64,000 nucleotides of DNA, taken from positions 1 to 64,000 of the forward strand of contig JALGZD010000091.1 in the NCBI GenBank assembly GCA_025782395.1. The letters run 5' to 3'. The notes beneath the pieces are model-generated. The model ran no database searches. It worked only from the letters and a program-made list of their open reading frames with translations, and was not told the DNA's origin. This document shows positions 34,964 to 44,356 of the stretch, in pieces (the stretch's first letter is position 1; each line of letters opens with the position of its first letter). The translations under genes were made by a program, and so were the position numbers. Source of the DNA: a bacterium (lineage in GTDB: Bacteria; Joyebacterota; Joyebacteria; Joyebacterales; Joyebacteraceae).

Positions 34964-35775
34964 TGTCACGGGACGTCATCAACCTCCTCTGGGCGTTTGT
35001 CGTGAGGAGTGCCGCAACGTACGCAAGCTACCGGTCTAAACTGTTCCTGGGATTTGCATCACTTCTCCTGTCCGCTATCACGTTCCTGTTTGTGGGAAGG
35101 GCCGTAGAACTGGCGGGGTCCGGTTTCGAGGACGAAGTGGGGATGACCTACACGGCCTTCGCACTCATCGGCGTGATTGTGCACGGTGTTGCTGCTTCCG
35201 GGTTGCATGCTTTCCGCAAGACCGTCAGGCGGGAACAATTACAGGGCACGTTCGAGCAACTCGTGTCGAGCGGCAGGCCCGTCATATTGCTCGTGCTCCT
35301 TGCGGGGCTGTCGGAGATCATCATCGCGCAGGGCGTGGCGCTCGGACTGGCAGTGGTTGTTGTAGGCCTCCTGGGTGTGACGATTCCGGTTACGCTCACG
35401 GCGCTGGCGGCAGTGGCCCTCTATTCTCTGACGATGTGTGGGATCGGGTTCATCTCGGCCGGGCTTACGATGGTTTTCAAGGAGGGAGAGCCGGTGTCGT
35501 GGGCGTTCGGAGCACTCTCGGGGTTGCTGGGCGGTGTCTACTTCCCGCTCTCGCTCCTCCCGGTCTGGTTGCGGAGAGTGGCGTGGATGCTTCCGACATC
35601 GCACGTTCTTGCGGTGGTCCGCGCCGGATTCCGCGGGCCGGCTCACGATGTCGACGCCGCCACTCACCTCATCTTTCTCCTCATTGCGGCGGCTGTCTCA
35701 GTGGTAGTGGGTATCGTTGTCCTCAGGCGTGGTTGCGATCACGCCAGGGTCACCGGGACGCTCCGAGAGTACTGA
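34963..35775 (+). CDS. ABC-2-type transporter permease of the RiPP locus
   Basis: 270 residues with about six membrane segments (LFLGFASLLLSAITFLFVG, YTAFALIGVIVHGVA, VLLAGLSEIIIAQGVALGL and later ones). The ABC-2 motif near the end reads FPLSLLPVWLRRVAWMLPTSH. Its ATG overlaps the TGA of the ATPase gene. Together they form a complete exporter without an attached peptidase domain, so leader removal needs another protease. Confidence 0.85.
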   Translation: MSRDVINLLWAFVVRSAATYASYRSKLFLGFASLLLSAITFLFVGRAVELAGSGFEDEVGMTYTAFALIGVIVHGVAASGLHAFRKTVRREQLQGTFEQLVSSGRPVILLVLLAGLSEIIIAQGVALGLAVVVVGLLGVTIPVTLTALAAVALYSLTMCGIGFISAGLTMVFKEGEPVSWAFGALSGLLGGVYFPLSLLPVWLRRVAWMLPTSHVLAVVRAGFRGPAHDVDAATHLIFLLIAAAVSVVVGIVVLRRGCDHARVTGTLREY

Positions 35776-35961
35776 TACACTCTCTCGCTTGAGCGGCACC
35801 GGCTGTCCGCGCCTCGCGCTCGCCGCGATTGTTCTTGCTCTCCTCAGCTTTCGTGGTGTCTAATCAGATACAGCCTTGCCACACTCTGCGACGGCGGCAT
35901 GTCCGCCGTCGTGAGCGGTGTGTGAACGAACCGAGAGACCATCCGCCGGGAGTCCGGCTGC

Positions 35962-37809
35962 TTGAAAAGGTTCCGAGACACATACATCCCCATCACATCG
36001 ATCATCGTCGCCATCTTCATTGTCGCGGCTGTGGTCGTGTTTACGTCGATGCGCGACATTGATAGAGGGCGGCGACATGTGGCGGACGGCCTGGAGCGCA
36101 AGGCCGGCGCCATGCTCATGTTTCTGAGTACCGATCTCAGGACCGAACTCGTCTCGCCACGATGGCAACTGTCGCGTCTTGAGTTCTTCCTCTCCGAGGC
36201 TGCCAACCGCGGCCAGGCTGAGTACCTGGCCCTTCTCGATTTCGATGGAACCGTCGTCGCGCACAGCGATACCACGATGGTCGGCGCGCCTCACATCGGC
36301 TGGTTGCCGGGGGAAGGCGAGCCCGATGCGCCGCCCATCCGCAGGCGGCGCGTTACCATCGACGGGCACGCCCTCCAGCAGTACGTGACGGCCTTCGATA
36401 TACATCCAGCAATACTCTGCGAGAGGCCGCCACGAAGGTTCGGTCACAGGATGAGGCCACGCTGCGACGTGGAGGCCGTCGCCGAACGCCTGTCCGAGCT
36501 TCTGGAAAGGCCGATCAACGTATCGCATCCAATACGCCTCTACGGTGTCGTGGCGCTCGACCCCACGGAGATAGAGAGGACGTTCCTTCTCTCCCGCAAT
36601 CGCACTATCCTCCTCGGCGTGATCCTGATTATCGTCGGCGGAGCTGCCATCTACTTCCTCTTTGTGATGTCCGCATACCGATCGACGCAGACGACGCTTG
36701 CGAACATGCGCACGTATACGGACAACGTCATCGAGAGCATGGCGAACGGGCTGATATCCGTCGACGCCGACAGTCGCGTTGTGACCGTCAACTCCCGGGC
36801 GCGTACCCTGTTCGGATTGGGTGACGCGAAGGTCGCCGGCCGAGGCCTTGTCGATGTAGCCGGTCTCGAGCCGGGCCCCGAGCGGGCGGGAGTGGATCTG
36901 GTGCTTCGGGGTGAGAAGAACATTGTTGAAGTGGAGGCGACAGCCATCGTCGCGGGCGAGGAGATCCCTGTCTCGGTCAGCGCATCGCTGCTCCGGGACG
37001 AGGACGGCGAGCGAGCGGGAACGGTTCTGCTCTACCAGGACCTGCGCGAGATCGAGGCGCTCAAGGCCGAGCTGGAGCGAGGACGTCACCTGGCTTCCCT
37101 TGGCAGGCTGGCGGCCGGCGTGGCTCACGAGGTGCGGAATCCTCTCAGCTCGATCAAAGGATTTGCGCAGTTCCTCCGCAGCAAGTTCAACCCGGGCTCC
37201 AAGGAGGAGCGATACTCCGACATCATGATCGAAGAGGTTGAGCGACTCGATCGAGTCGTGCAGGAGCTGCTTGACTTCGCAAAGCCTGTCGTCGCCGAGA
37301 TCCGTCCGAGCGACACCAACGCAATCGTTGAAGAGGCGCTCTCGCTCATGTCGGAGGACGCGGATTTCAAAAACGTCAGAATCGTCACCGAACTGTCCGA
37401 TGGGTTGCCGCGCATCCTTGCGGATCCGAGACAGGTGCGCCAGGCGCTCCTCAACGTGCTCCTGAACGGGGTGGAGGCGATGGAGGACGGCGGGACGCTG
37501 AGGGTGAAGACGGGAATCGTTGTTCCCGAGGACGGCACAATCCCGGCGATCGCAAGCGAACGACCGGAGCAGGTCGTCATCGATATCACAGATACCGGTG
37601 AGGGGATGAACGAGCAGGCACTCGCGAAGCTGTTCGAACCGTTCTACACAACGAAACCGACTGGAACCGGTCTTGGATTGACGATAGTCTCGCGACTCGT
37701 GGAGCAGAACGCCGGGCACATCCATGTTGTGAGCGCAGAGGGGAAGGGAACCACGTTCTCCATGGTGTTCAGAACATCGCCCGGGGAATCGGGCACAGGT
37801 TCGCGTTAG
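35962..37809 (+). CDS. Membrane sensor histidine kinase (NtrB/ZraS type)
   Basis: 615 residues. Two membrane segments (about 9-29 and 212-234) flank a periplasmic domain of about 180 residues. A PAS domain follows (about 255-360, IESMANGLISVDADSRVVTVN). The HisKA H-box is GVAHEVRNPLSSIKGFAQF, with His about 389. The ATPase has N-box LLNVLLNGVEAM, DTGEGM and GTGLGLTIV. It would phosphorylate the response regulator encoded 71 bp downstream. TTG at 35962 lies 9 nt after GGGAG. The cysteines in the sensor region (near 155-170, ILCERPPRR and RPRCD) could bind metal. Confidence 0.9.
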   Translation: MKRFRDTYIPITSIIVAIFIVAAVVVFTSMRDIDRGRRHVADGLERKAGAMLMFLSTDLRTELVSPRWQLSRLEFFLSEAANRGQAEYLALLDFDGTVVAHSDTTMVGAPHIGWLPGEGEPDAPPIRRRRVTIDGHALQQYVTAFDIHPAILCERPPRRFGHRMRPRCDVEAVAERLSELLERPINVSHPIRLYGVVALDPTEIERTFLLSRNRTILLGVILIIVGGAAIYFLFVMSAYRSTQTTLANMRTYTDNVIESMANGLISVDADSRVVTVNSRARTLFGLGDAKVAGRGLVDVAGLEPGPERAGVDLVLRGEKNIVEVEATAIVAGEEIPVSVSASLLRDEDGERAGTVLLYQDLREIEALKAELERGRHLASLGRLAAGVAHEVRNPLSSIKGFAQFLRSKFNPGSKEERYSDIMIEEVERLDRVVQELLDFAKPVVAEIRPSDTNAIVEEALSLMSEDADFKNVRIVTELSDGLPRILADPRQVRQALLNVLLNGVEAMEDGGTLRVKTGIVVPEDGTIPAIASERPEQVVIDITDTGEGMNEQALAKLFEPFYTTKPTGTGLGLTIVSRLVEQNAGHIHVVSAEGKGTTFSMVFRTSPGESGTGSR

Positions 37810-37880
37810 CGGCTGCCCTGTCAGGGCAGCATGCAGTGTCAGGGTAGTGAGCATCCGAGCGTATCGGGGAGCATGTTTGG

Positions 37881-39221
37881 ATGATGGAGAACCACCTCAG
37901 AATCCTTGTGGTCGATGACCAGTCGAGTGTACGTGAGCTTCTTAAGGCCGTGCTCGAGAGCGATGGTCATGAGGTAGAGGTCGCGCCCGAGGGAGAGAGC
38001 GGCGTCGAGAAGCTGGCCGACGGGTTTCACGACCTGGTCATCATGGATATCCGGATGCCGGGCATCAGCGGCATTGAGGCCCTGGGACGCATGAAGAAAG
38101 CGAGCCCGGACTGCGGCGTCGTCATGATGACCGCCTACGCGTCGGTCGAGACTGCGGTCGAGGCCATGAAGCTCGGGGCATTCGACTACATCACGAAGCC
38201 GATAGACATCGATGAAGTCCATTCGGTCGTCTCGAGATTCGCCGACGAGTCGTCCCGGGTACCCGAGGAGAAGCCGCCCGAGATCGAGCCCTCGAGCGAT
38301 ATCGTCGGGGCGAGCGTCGCGATACGAGAGGTGTTGGAGCTGGCTCGCCGCGTCGCCACGAGCGATGCCGCGGTTCTCATCCTCGGCGAGAGCGGGACGG
38401 GCAAGGAGCTTATAGCGCACGAGGTACACCGGGCGAGCCCACGCGAACACAAGCCGTTTGTGGCCGTGAACTGTTCGGCCATTCCTGGAGGTCTTCTCGA
38501 GAGCGAGCTCTTCGGTCACGAGAAGGGTGCTTTCACCGGTGCGGGTCGGCAGAAGCGTGGGCGATTCGAGCTGGCGGCGGGCGGGACCATCTTCCTGGAC
38601 GAGATCGGTGACATGTCGTCCGAGCTGCAGGCCAAGCTGCTCCGATTCCTGCAGGATCACACCCTTCAGCGCGTGGGCGGATCGGTCGACATCACTGTCG
38701 ACGTCCGCATAGTGGCCGCGACCAATCGGGATCTGGACGCGGCGGTCGCCGACGGCAGCTTCCGTGAAGACCTGTACTTCCGACTCAACGTTGTGACAAT
38801 CGCGATACCACCGCTTCGGGATCGCAAGGAGGACATACCGCTCCTCGTGGAGCATTTCCTCAAGAAGCACGCCGAGAAAGGCAGAAAGCCGAAGAGGATG
38901 TCACCCAAGGCGATGCGGGTCATGATGAACTACGACTGGCCCGGGAACGTCCGGGAGCTCGAGAACGCCATACACCGTGCCGTGGTTCTCTCTCGTGGCG
39001 AGACAGTATTCCCCGAGCAGCTTCCGGCAAAGCTTCAGTCGGTTCCAGACTCCGAGGTCGACAGAGAGAAGACGGGTATGACGATCCGCGAAATGGAGCG
39101 TGACATCATCATCAAAACCCTCGCGCAGACCGAGGGCAACAGAACTCACGCGGCGAAGATTCTGGGCATCTCGCGCAGAACTCTCCAGAACAAGATCAAA
39201 GAGTACGAGATCGAATCCTGA
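37881..39221 (+). CDS. Sigma-54-dependent response regulator (NtrC/ZraR type)
   Basis: 446 residues. The receiver domain has phospho-acceptor Asp56 (VIMDIRMPG). The AAA+ domain has Walker A GESGTGKE (near 168), an intact sigma-54 contact GAFTGA (near 216), [11 protein letters not shown] and [13 protein letters not shown] Fis HTH ends it ([20 protein letters not shown]). Unlike the TPR regulator upstream, its GAFTGA is canonical. It probably activates the sigma-54 promoter at 39402-39417. Confidence 0.93.
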   Translation: MMENHLRILVVDDQSSVRELLKAVLESDGHEVEVAPEGESGVEKLADGFHDLVIMDIRMPGISGIEALGRMKKASPDCGVVMMTAYASVETAVEAMKLGAFDYITKPIDIDEVHSVVSRFADESSRVPEEKPPEIEPSSDIVGASVAIREVLELARRVATSDAAVLILGESGTGKELIAHEVHRASPREHKPFVAVNCSAIPGGLLESELFGHEKGAFTGAGRQKRGRFELAAGGTIFLDEIGDMSSELQAKLLRFLQDHTLQRVGGSVDITVDVRIVAATNRDLDAAVADGSFREDLYFRLNVVTIAIPPLRDRKEDIPLLVEHFLKKHAEKGRKPKRMSPKAMRVMMNYDWPGNVRELENAIHRAVVLSRGETVFPEQLPAKLQSVPDSEVDREKTGMTIREMERDIIIKTLAQTEGNRTHAAKILGISRRTLQNKIKEYEIES

Positions 39222-39223
39222 TC

Positions 39224-39326
39224 GCGCAGATTCTGCGCACCTTCCAGCCGTTCTACCTCCCCCAAATGGGCAGTTCCTTCACGCCAGGGTTTTTCCGAAG
39301 CCGCCAACGCGCCTCTCATCTGAGAG
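39224..39326 (+). promoter_or_regulatory. Two dyads, candidate enhancer sites for the response regulator
   Basis: GCGCAGATTCTGCGC (39224-39238) and CTCTCATCTGAGAG (39313-39326) are palindromes that lie 80-190 bp upstream of the sigma-54 promoter, a normal distance for activator binding. They are not alike in sequence, so at most one may be the real site; the first may instead be a terminator stem. Confidence 0.3.
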
Positions 39327-39401
39327 AGTCAATCGTGTAACGTCCTGTTCTATCAGGTTTTATGTCGAGCAGACGAAAGCCGCACACTGTTCCGGCACGA
39401 T

Positions 39402-39417
39402 TGGCACCTCGGTTGCT
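39402..39417 (+). promoter_or_regulatory. Sigma-54 promoter
   Basis: TGGCAC, 5 nt (CTCGG), TTGCT matches the consensus TGGCACN5TTGCW at every defined position. It lies about 135 nt before the ZraP-like gene and downstream of a sigma-54 activator gene. Confidence 0.85.
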
Positions 39418-39550
39418 GTAAAGAGGTGTGTGAGAGCTCCTCCGGCCGGTATTCTGAGACGTCGTGCGGCTGACCGTGCCGGCCGGAAGGGCAGACAAGC
39501 AGCAGAAGAACCCGGGAGGCAAGACCTCCCACTTCCGAGAGGGGAAGAAG

Positions 39551-40084
39551 ATGAAAAGGAAGAAGATCCTCGTGATTGCGGTGCTCGCCCTCGCGATGAC
39601 TACAATGGCCGCCGCGCCGGCGATCGCGGGTAGAGGTGGACGGGGCGGAGCCATGGGCGGCGGCATGCGCGGGGGGCCGGCGATGGGGCGCGGCGCGATG
39701 CCCACGTTCACCGAGGAGCAGCAGGAGAAGATACAGGAGATCCGGAGCAGCTTCGATGAGGACCGTGTTGAGCTCGCCAACCGGATCAAGGTGATGCATC
39801 TCGAGATGCGGGAGCTCATCACGGGCGACAACCCCGACTTTGGGAAGCTCGAGCGGATGATCGACGACATCTCCAAAGAGCGCGCGGAGATGATGAAGAT
39901 AGGGATCCGTCAGCACGTTGCGGTTCGGAAGATCCTGACCGACGACCAGAAGGTGTTGTTTGACCAAAGCTTCGGGATGCGGATGAGTCATGCCGGTATG
40001 GTTGGTAGCATGGGTGGTCCTGGAGTAATGGGCGGCAGGCCTGGTGGTGGGAGGATGGGCGGTCGCGGTGGAATGGGAATCTAG
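39551..40084 (+). CDS. Spy/ZraP-like periplasmic protein, Gly/Met-rich
   Basis: 177 residues. Signal peptide about 1-26 (VLALAMTTMAAAPAIAG). The middle has helical LTxxQ-like elements (FTEEQQEKIQEIRSSFDEDRVELANRIKV and ILTDDQKVLFDQ) typical of the Spy/CpxP/ZraP family. Both ends are Gly/Met/Arg-rich (GGRGGAMGGGMRGGP; GGPGVMGGRPGGGRMG), which suggests metal or surface binding. It probably acts as a periplasmic chaperone or metal buffer that feeds back on the sensor, as ZraP does. ATG follows GAGAGGGGAAGAAG. Confidence 0.82.
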   Translation: MKRKKILVIAVLALAMTTMAAAPAIAGRGGRGGAMGGGMRGGPAMGRGAMPTFTEEQQEKIQEIRSSFDEDRVELANRIKVMHLEMRELITGDNPDFGKLERMIDDISKERAEMMKIGIRQHVAVRKILTDDQKVLFDQSFGMRMSHAGMVGSMGGPGVMGGRPGGGRMGGRGGMGI

Positions 40085-40180
40085 GAAGTCACTCGCTTCG
40101 AGCGAGTGAACCGGCGCGAGTCGCACCGCAAGGGTTGCCGCAGTAGACGGCGGCAAGGGCGGCTCGCTCCCCCCGAAACG

Positions 40181-40217
40181 GCGGGTGGTCTCCACGGGAG
40201 AGGCCGCCCGCTTTCCT
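40181..40217 (+). terminator. Terminator downstream of the ZraP-like gene
   Basis: An imperfect GC stem (40181-40192 with 40198-40211), followed by TTTCCTCTTG. A second hairpin (TCACTCGCT at 40089-40097 with AGCGAGTGA at 40101-40109) precedes it directly after the stop. Confidence 0.6.
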
Positions 40218-40305
40218 CTTGTATGCCTCTTGGCCGGCTGCCTATACTGCCGGACGAACCGTGTCCGTGCGGGACTCGTGGACATTCGAACGCGGGAGGC
40301 ACGAG

Positions 40306-41631
40306 ATGTTCGAGCGCGTCTTCAGGCTTGGTGACAACGGCACCACCGTCAGAGCTGAGTTCATCGGTGGTGCGACGACGTTCATGGCGATGGCCTACAT
40401 CATCTTCGTCAATCCGGCGATACTCTCCGCAGCCGGGGGAGCGGGAATGGACTTCCGCGCCGTCATGGCGGCGACGTGTGTGAGTTCGGCCCTGGCCTCC
40501 CTGCTGATGGCTTTCCTGGCCAACTACCCGATTGCTCTCGCCCCCGGCATGGGGCTCAACGCCTATTTCAGCTTCCTCATCTGCGGCAAAATGGGTGTGC
40601 CCTGGGAGGTCGCCCTCGGCATCGTGTTCATCTCCGGCGTCGTCTTCACGGTACTAACCCTGGTCAGAGTCAGGGAGATGATCATGAACGCGATACCGGA
40701 CGCGATCAAGCTGGGCGCGGCGGCCGGTATCGGCCTTTTCATCGCGTTCCTCGGTCTTAAGGACGCCGGCATCATCCAGTCTGATCCTGCCTCGCTCATG
40801 ACGCTCGGAGACCTCCACAGTCCGCCTGCCCTTCTTGCCCTCTTCGGGCTTGTAGTAACGTCGGCACTTATGGCGGCCAAGGTCAAAGGCGCGATCTTCT
40901 GGGGGATTCTCGTAACGGGCGTGGCCGGGATCGTGACGGGGCTGGTCCGGTTCTCCGGCGTTTTCGCCGTGCCTGATCTCTCGCCGACCTTCATGAGAAT
41001 GAAGCCGCTGGCCGCACTCCGGCTTGAGTACTTGACACCCATCTTCGTTCTTCTCTTCTTCGACATGTTCGACACGGTCGGCACGCTGGTCGGCGTGGGG
41101 ACGCGAGCCGGGTTCATGAGGGACGGTAAGCTGCCGCGCGCCTCGCAGGCACTGCTGTCGGATTCGGTCGGTACGATGATTGGTGCAGCGCTGGGGACAT
41201 CAACTACGACAAGCTTCGTGGAAAGCGCGGCCGGCGTGAGCGCAGGAGCGCGTACCGGCCTTGCAAACGTTTTCACCGCGGGTCTCTTCCTTGCGGCTCT
41301 CTTCTTCGCCCCGCTCGCGCAGATGTTCGGAGGCGGATACGAGACCGCGGCCGGTGCGTTCCTGTATCCTGTGACGGCGCCGGCGCTCATCATAGTCGGT
41401 TGTCTCATGATCAGGAGCGTGAGCGGGATAGATTGGGACGATTACTCAGATGCCATTCCTGCGTTCCTCACGATGATCATCATGCCACTGACCTCGAGCA
41501 TCGCGCACGGCCTGGCCATCGGTTTCATCAGCTATCCGCTGATCAAGATGCTTTCAGGGAAGGCAAGAGACATCCACTGGCTGGTTTATCTCCTTGCTGC
41601 TCTCTTCGTCCTGCGCTATATACTTATCTAG
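40306..41631 (+). CDS. NCS2-family adenine/guanine/hypoxanthine permease (AzgA/PbuG type)
   Basis: 441 residues with about 12-14 membrane segments. Family motifs are EFIGGATTFMAMAYIIFVNP, ALAPGMGLNAYF, GLFIAFLGLKDAGII, FFDMFDTVGTLVGV and GTSTTTSFVESAAGVSAGARTGL. It imports purines with protons. ATG 40306 has GGGAGG 7 nt upstream; an upstream in-frame extension (to 40219) has no support. A strong terminator follows. Confidence 0.93.
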   Translation: MFERVFRLGDNGTTVRAEFIGGATTFMAMAYIIFVNPAILSAAGGAGMDFRAVMAATCVSSALASLLMAFLANYPIALAPGMGLNAYFSFLICGKMGVPWEVALGIVFISGVVFTVLTLVRVREMIMNAIPDAIKLGAAAGIGLFIAFLGLKDAGIIQSDPASLMTLGDLHSPPALLALFGLVVTSALMAAKVKGAIFWGILVTGVAGIVTGLVRFSGVFAVPDLSPTFMRMKPLAALRLEYLTPIFVLLFFDMFDTVGTLVGVGTRAGFMRDGKLPRASQALLSDSVGTMIGAALGTSTTTSFVESAAGVSAGARTGLANVFTAGLFLAALFFAPLAQMFGGGYETAAGAFLYPVTAPALIIVGCLMIRSVSGIDWDDYSDAIPAFLTMIIMPLTSSIAHGLAIGFISYPLIKMLSGKARDIHWLVYLLAALFVLRYILI

Positions 41632-41653
41632 GGGTGGCTCCTGTCTGTCAACC

Positions 41654-41684
41654 AGAGGGCGGGCCTCAGCGCCCGCCCTCTTTC
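41654..41684 (+). terminator. Rho-independent terminator of the purine permease
   Basis: An 11-bp perfect stem (41654-41664 with 41671-41681) and a 6-nt loop, followed by TTCTACTG. Confidence 0.85.
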
Positions 41685-41739
41685 TACTGTTTCTGGAAGT
41701 GCTGCCCGCTTTCCTTCCGATCTCCCGGAGTCGGATCTC

Positions 41740-42414
41740 ATGTGGGTTCAGGCTGTCACAGACGCGAAGCGTGCGATCGGACGACCGGCACGAGCCCTGG
41801 TTCTGACGCTCACGCTTGTCCTTCTCACCATCATGCCCGGCACAGCCCACGCTGGTCTCAGCGGTTTCGTGCCTTCATCGCGGAAAGGTGCGGGAGAAGT
41901 CTGGGTCGAGTTCCCCAGATTCACCGAGCCGTTTGGTGATGACTATGTGGGGGACTACGCCCTCACGAACGGCTGGGGTTTTGGTCTGGGCGTGTCTTTC
42001 GGTCTCGCCGACAAGCTCTGTCTTGAAGGGCGCTCCCTTCAGACCAATCACACCATCGAAGATGCCGAGTGGGACCTCGATCTGGCGTACGTCGGTTTGA
42101 AGTACTGCATGGTCCGGGACAGCCCCTTTCAGCCGTTCCTGAGTGCCGGCTACGTCCGTCAGAACCTGGAGACCGACCTGTCCTGCGTGGAGGAGAACGA
42201 GTACGTCCGGCTGACCGGTCATGGAATCCTCGCGTCGGCCGGAATGGACTACTTCCGAAACAACAAGTTCTTCATCACGCTTCGTGTCGAATACGCATTT
42301 GTTGACTACTCGTATGGGGTCTTCGGAACAGAGGAACAGGATCTGGCGGAATCGTTCGACGGGCGCGTGCTCTCTGCTTCCATCGGCCTCGGGTACAGAG
42401 CGCCGATCTGGTAG
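41740..42414 (+). CDS. Outer-membrane beta-barrel protein (small porin-like)
   Basis: 224 residues. Signal peptide about 1-38 (ALVLTLTLVLLTIMPGTAHA). The rest has alternating strands (NGWGFGLGVSFGLADKLCLEG, FQPFLSAGYVRQN, FFITLRVEYAFVDYSY) and ends in an aromatic residue (GYRAPIW), as needed for barrel insertion. It is an 8-strand OmpW/OmpA-like barrel by size. The substrate is unknown. ATG has GGAG 9 nt upstream. Confidence 0.75.
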   Translation: MWVQAVTDAKRAIGRPARALVLTLTLVLLTIMPGTAHAGLSGFVPSSRKGAGEVWVEFPRFTEPFGDDYVGDYALTNGWGFGLGVSFGLADKLCLEGRSLQTNHTIEDAEWDLDLAYVGLKYCMVRDSPFQPFLSAGYVRQNLETDLSCVEENEYVRLTGHGILASAGMDYFRNNKFFITLRVEYAFVDYSYGVFGTEEQDLAESFDGRVLSASIGLGYRAPIW

Positions 42415-42532
42415 GAAGAAAAACGGGAAAAGCGGCCTTCTACCGAGACGGAGATGCACATCCCCAGGCGCTACAATCCCAGTCAAAGACAGATGTCTGC
42501 ACGATATGAGTTCTCTACGGTGGAGGTGGCGC

Positions 42533-42988
42533 GTGTACGAGGTCAAGGCAACCTGGAAGGGCGGCTTCAAGTTCCTTGGTATCGACGGAGGTGGCCGTGA
42601 GCTGAGAATGGACGCCAGCGTAGGAGCCGGCGGAGAAGGTGATGGTTACCGCCCGTCCGAGCTGCCGCTCCTGGGATTGGCCGGCTGCACGGGGATCGAC
42701 ACTTTAGAGATTCTCCAGAAGATGCGCCAACCTGTCGAAGGGCTCGATGTGCGTGTAGTGGCGGCGCCAAACGATGGGTATCCCGCGCGCTACACGCGGA
42801 TCGAAGTGCAGTACACTGTGCTTGGGAAAGGCCTCTCGATGGAGAAGGTCGAGAGGGCCGTCAAGCTCTCCGAGGACAAGTACTGCACCGTCGGGCAAAC
42901 GCTTGCCAACGGAACGGAGATGATCCATACGATCAAGCTCGTTGAGGAACAGGTCGGGTCGACGGGCGGCGTAAGGAGCGATTTATGA
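42533..42988 (+). CDS. OsmC/Ohr-family protein
   Basis: About 151 residues. It has OsmC features: VKATWKGGFKFLGID, DGYRPSELPLLGLAGCTGIDTLEILQKM (with the conserved Cys) and a C-terminal HTIKLVEE. The second conserved Cys is in LSEDKYCTVGQTL. The family detoxifies organic hydroperoxides or acts in thiol stress. GTG at 42533 lies 6 nt after GGAGG; upstream ATG extension lacks SD. It overlaps tldD by the ATGA pattern. Confidence 0.85.
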   Translation: MYEVKATWKGGFKFLGIDGGGRELRMDASVGAGGEGDGYRPSELPLLGLAGCTGIDTLEILQKMRQPVEGLDVRVVAAPNDGYPARYTRIEVQYTVLGKGLSMEKVERAVKLSEDKYCTVGQTLANGTEMIHTIKLVEEQVGSTGGVRSDL

Positions 42989-44355
42989 AATCCCGCATAG
43001 AACAGGTGATGAAGAGGTTCGCCGACAAGTGCGACTACCTTGAGGTTCACTTCGAAGAGACCGAGGAATCCCGCATCGGCTTCAACGGTCCGCGACTGTC
43101 GGATCTCGGCCGCCGAATGGATTTCGGTGGCAACGTGCGCGCTCTCCACAAGGGTGGGTGGGGCTTTGCGTCATTCAACAGCGTGGATCGCCTCGAGGAG
43201 TTCGCGCAGTACGCGGTCGATCAGGCCAGGACCGTGGGCAAGGAAACGAGCCGGCTTGCCGAGGTTGAGCCGGTGGTGGTCGACGTCCCAGCGGATCTCA
43301 AGAGCGACCCCCGCAATGTGTCCCTCGAGAAGAAGGTCGAGATATTGCGGGCGTACAACGAGCGCGCACTCGACTTCGGCGACGGCATCACCAGCACGGT
43401 GGTTACATACTTCGACCGCTTCCGTAGATTCTGGTTCGGCAACAGCGAAGGCAGTCTCATCTATCAGGAACGCGGCGACATCGGCGGTCGAGTGAGCCCA
43501 GTGGCAACGCACGACGGCGACACTCAGAGCTACAACGTCGGCTTCGGCGGGAGCGACGACTTCAGCGTCGTCAAGGGACTCGAAGCAGAGATCGACGAAG
43601 CCTGTGAAGTGGCACTGGGCAAACTGGACGCACCGAAGATCAAGGGCGGGGAGTACACGGTGATCCTCGACCCGCGACTCGCCGGCGTTTTCGTCCACGA
43701 GGCCTTCGGACATCTGTCCGAGGGCGACAACGTGTACGAGGATGAGAATCTCCAGAAGGTCATGAAGCTCGGGAGGAGGTTCGGCGGGAGCTTTCTCAAC
43801 GTCTACGATACCGGGCTGGACAAGGGGCTGCGCGGTCACCTGGTCTATGATGACGAGGGCGTGGCGACCGAGAAGACGTACCTGATCCGGGAAGGCGAGC
43901 TGGTCGGAAGGCTCCACTCGCGCGAGACCGCCGGCAAGATGGGGGAGAAGCCGACGGGGAATGCGCGCTGTTTCGACTACCGCTTTGCTCCCATTCCACG
44001 GATGCGGAATACGTGTATCGCTGCAGGAGAAGCCACATTCGACGAGATGATTGCCGGTATTGACTATGGCGTCTACTGCATCTCGGCGTCAGGCGGGCAG
44101 ACGAACGGCGAGATGTTCACGTTTACGGCCGCCAACGCCCGGATGATCCGCGATGGGAAGCCGGCGGAGCAAGTGCGGGACGTGACACTTACCGGAAATG
44201 TCTTCACCACTCTTGAGAACATCGATCTCCTCGCGAACGATCTTGCGACACACGACGGCGGCGGAGGATGCGGCAAGGCGGGGCAGTTCCCACTGCCCGT
44301 TACCCATGGTTCCCCGCACGTCAGGATTCGGAACGTCGTGATTGGAGGTGAGTGA
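42985..44355 (+). CDS. tldD: TldD metalloprotease subunit
   Basis: 456 residues. The catalytic zinc site is HEAFGH (His238 and His242) with flanking SEGDNVYED. TldD forms a heterodimer with TldE/PmbA and cuts unfolded peptides. In some organisms it removes the leader of modified peptides (microcin B17) or degrades CcdA. Family segments VSLEKKVEILRAYNE and ARTVGKETSRLAEV are seen. Its ATG overlaps the osmC-like stop. About 8 kb downstream of a RiPP locus that lacks its own leader protease. Confidence 0.93.
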   Translation: MKSRIEQVMKRFADKCDYLEVHFEETEESRIGFNGPRLSDLGRRMDFGGNVRALHKGGWGFASFNSVDRLEEFAQYAVDQARTVGKETSRLAEVEPVVVDVPADLKSDPRNVSLEKKVEILRAYNERALDFGDGITSTVVTYFDRFRRFWFGNSEGSLIYQERGDIGGRVSPVATHDGDTQSYNVGFGGSDDFSVVKGLEAEIDEACEVALGKLDAPKIKGGEYTVILDPRLAGVFVHEAFGHLSEGDNVYEDENLQKVMKLGRRFGGSFLNVYDTGLDKGLRGHLVYDDEGVATEKTYLIREGELVGRLHSRETAGKMGEKPTGNARCFDYRFAPIPRMRNTCIAAGEATFDEMIAGIDYGVYCISASGGQTNGEMFTFTAANARMIRDGKPAEQVRDVTLTGNVFTTLENIDLLANDLATHDGGGGCGKAGQFPLPVTHGSPHVRIRNVVIGGE

Positions 44356-44356
44356 G

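Noticed and set aside
35860-37854. 664-codon minus-strand frame across the histidine kinase
   Set aside because: The + strand frame has all kinase motifs; the minus frame has no recognisable domain.
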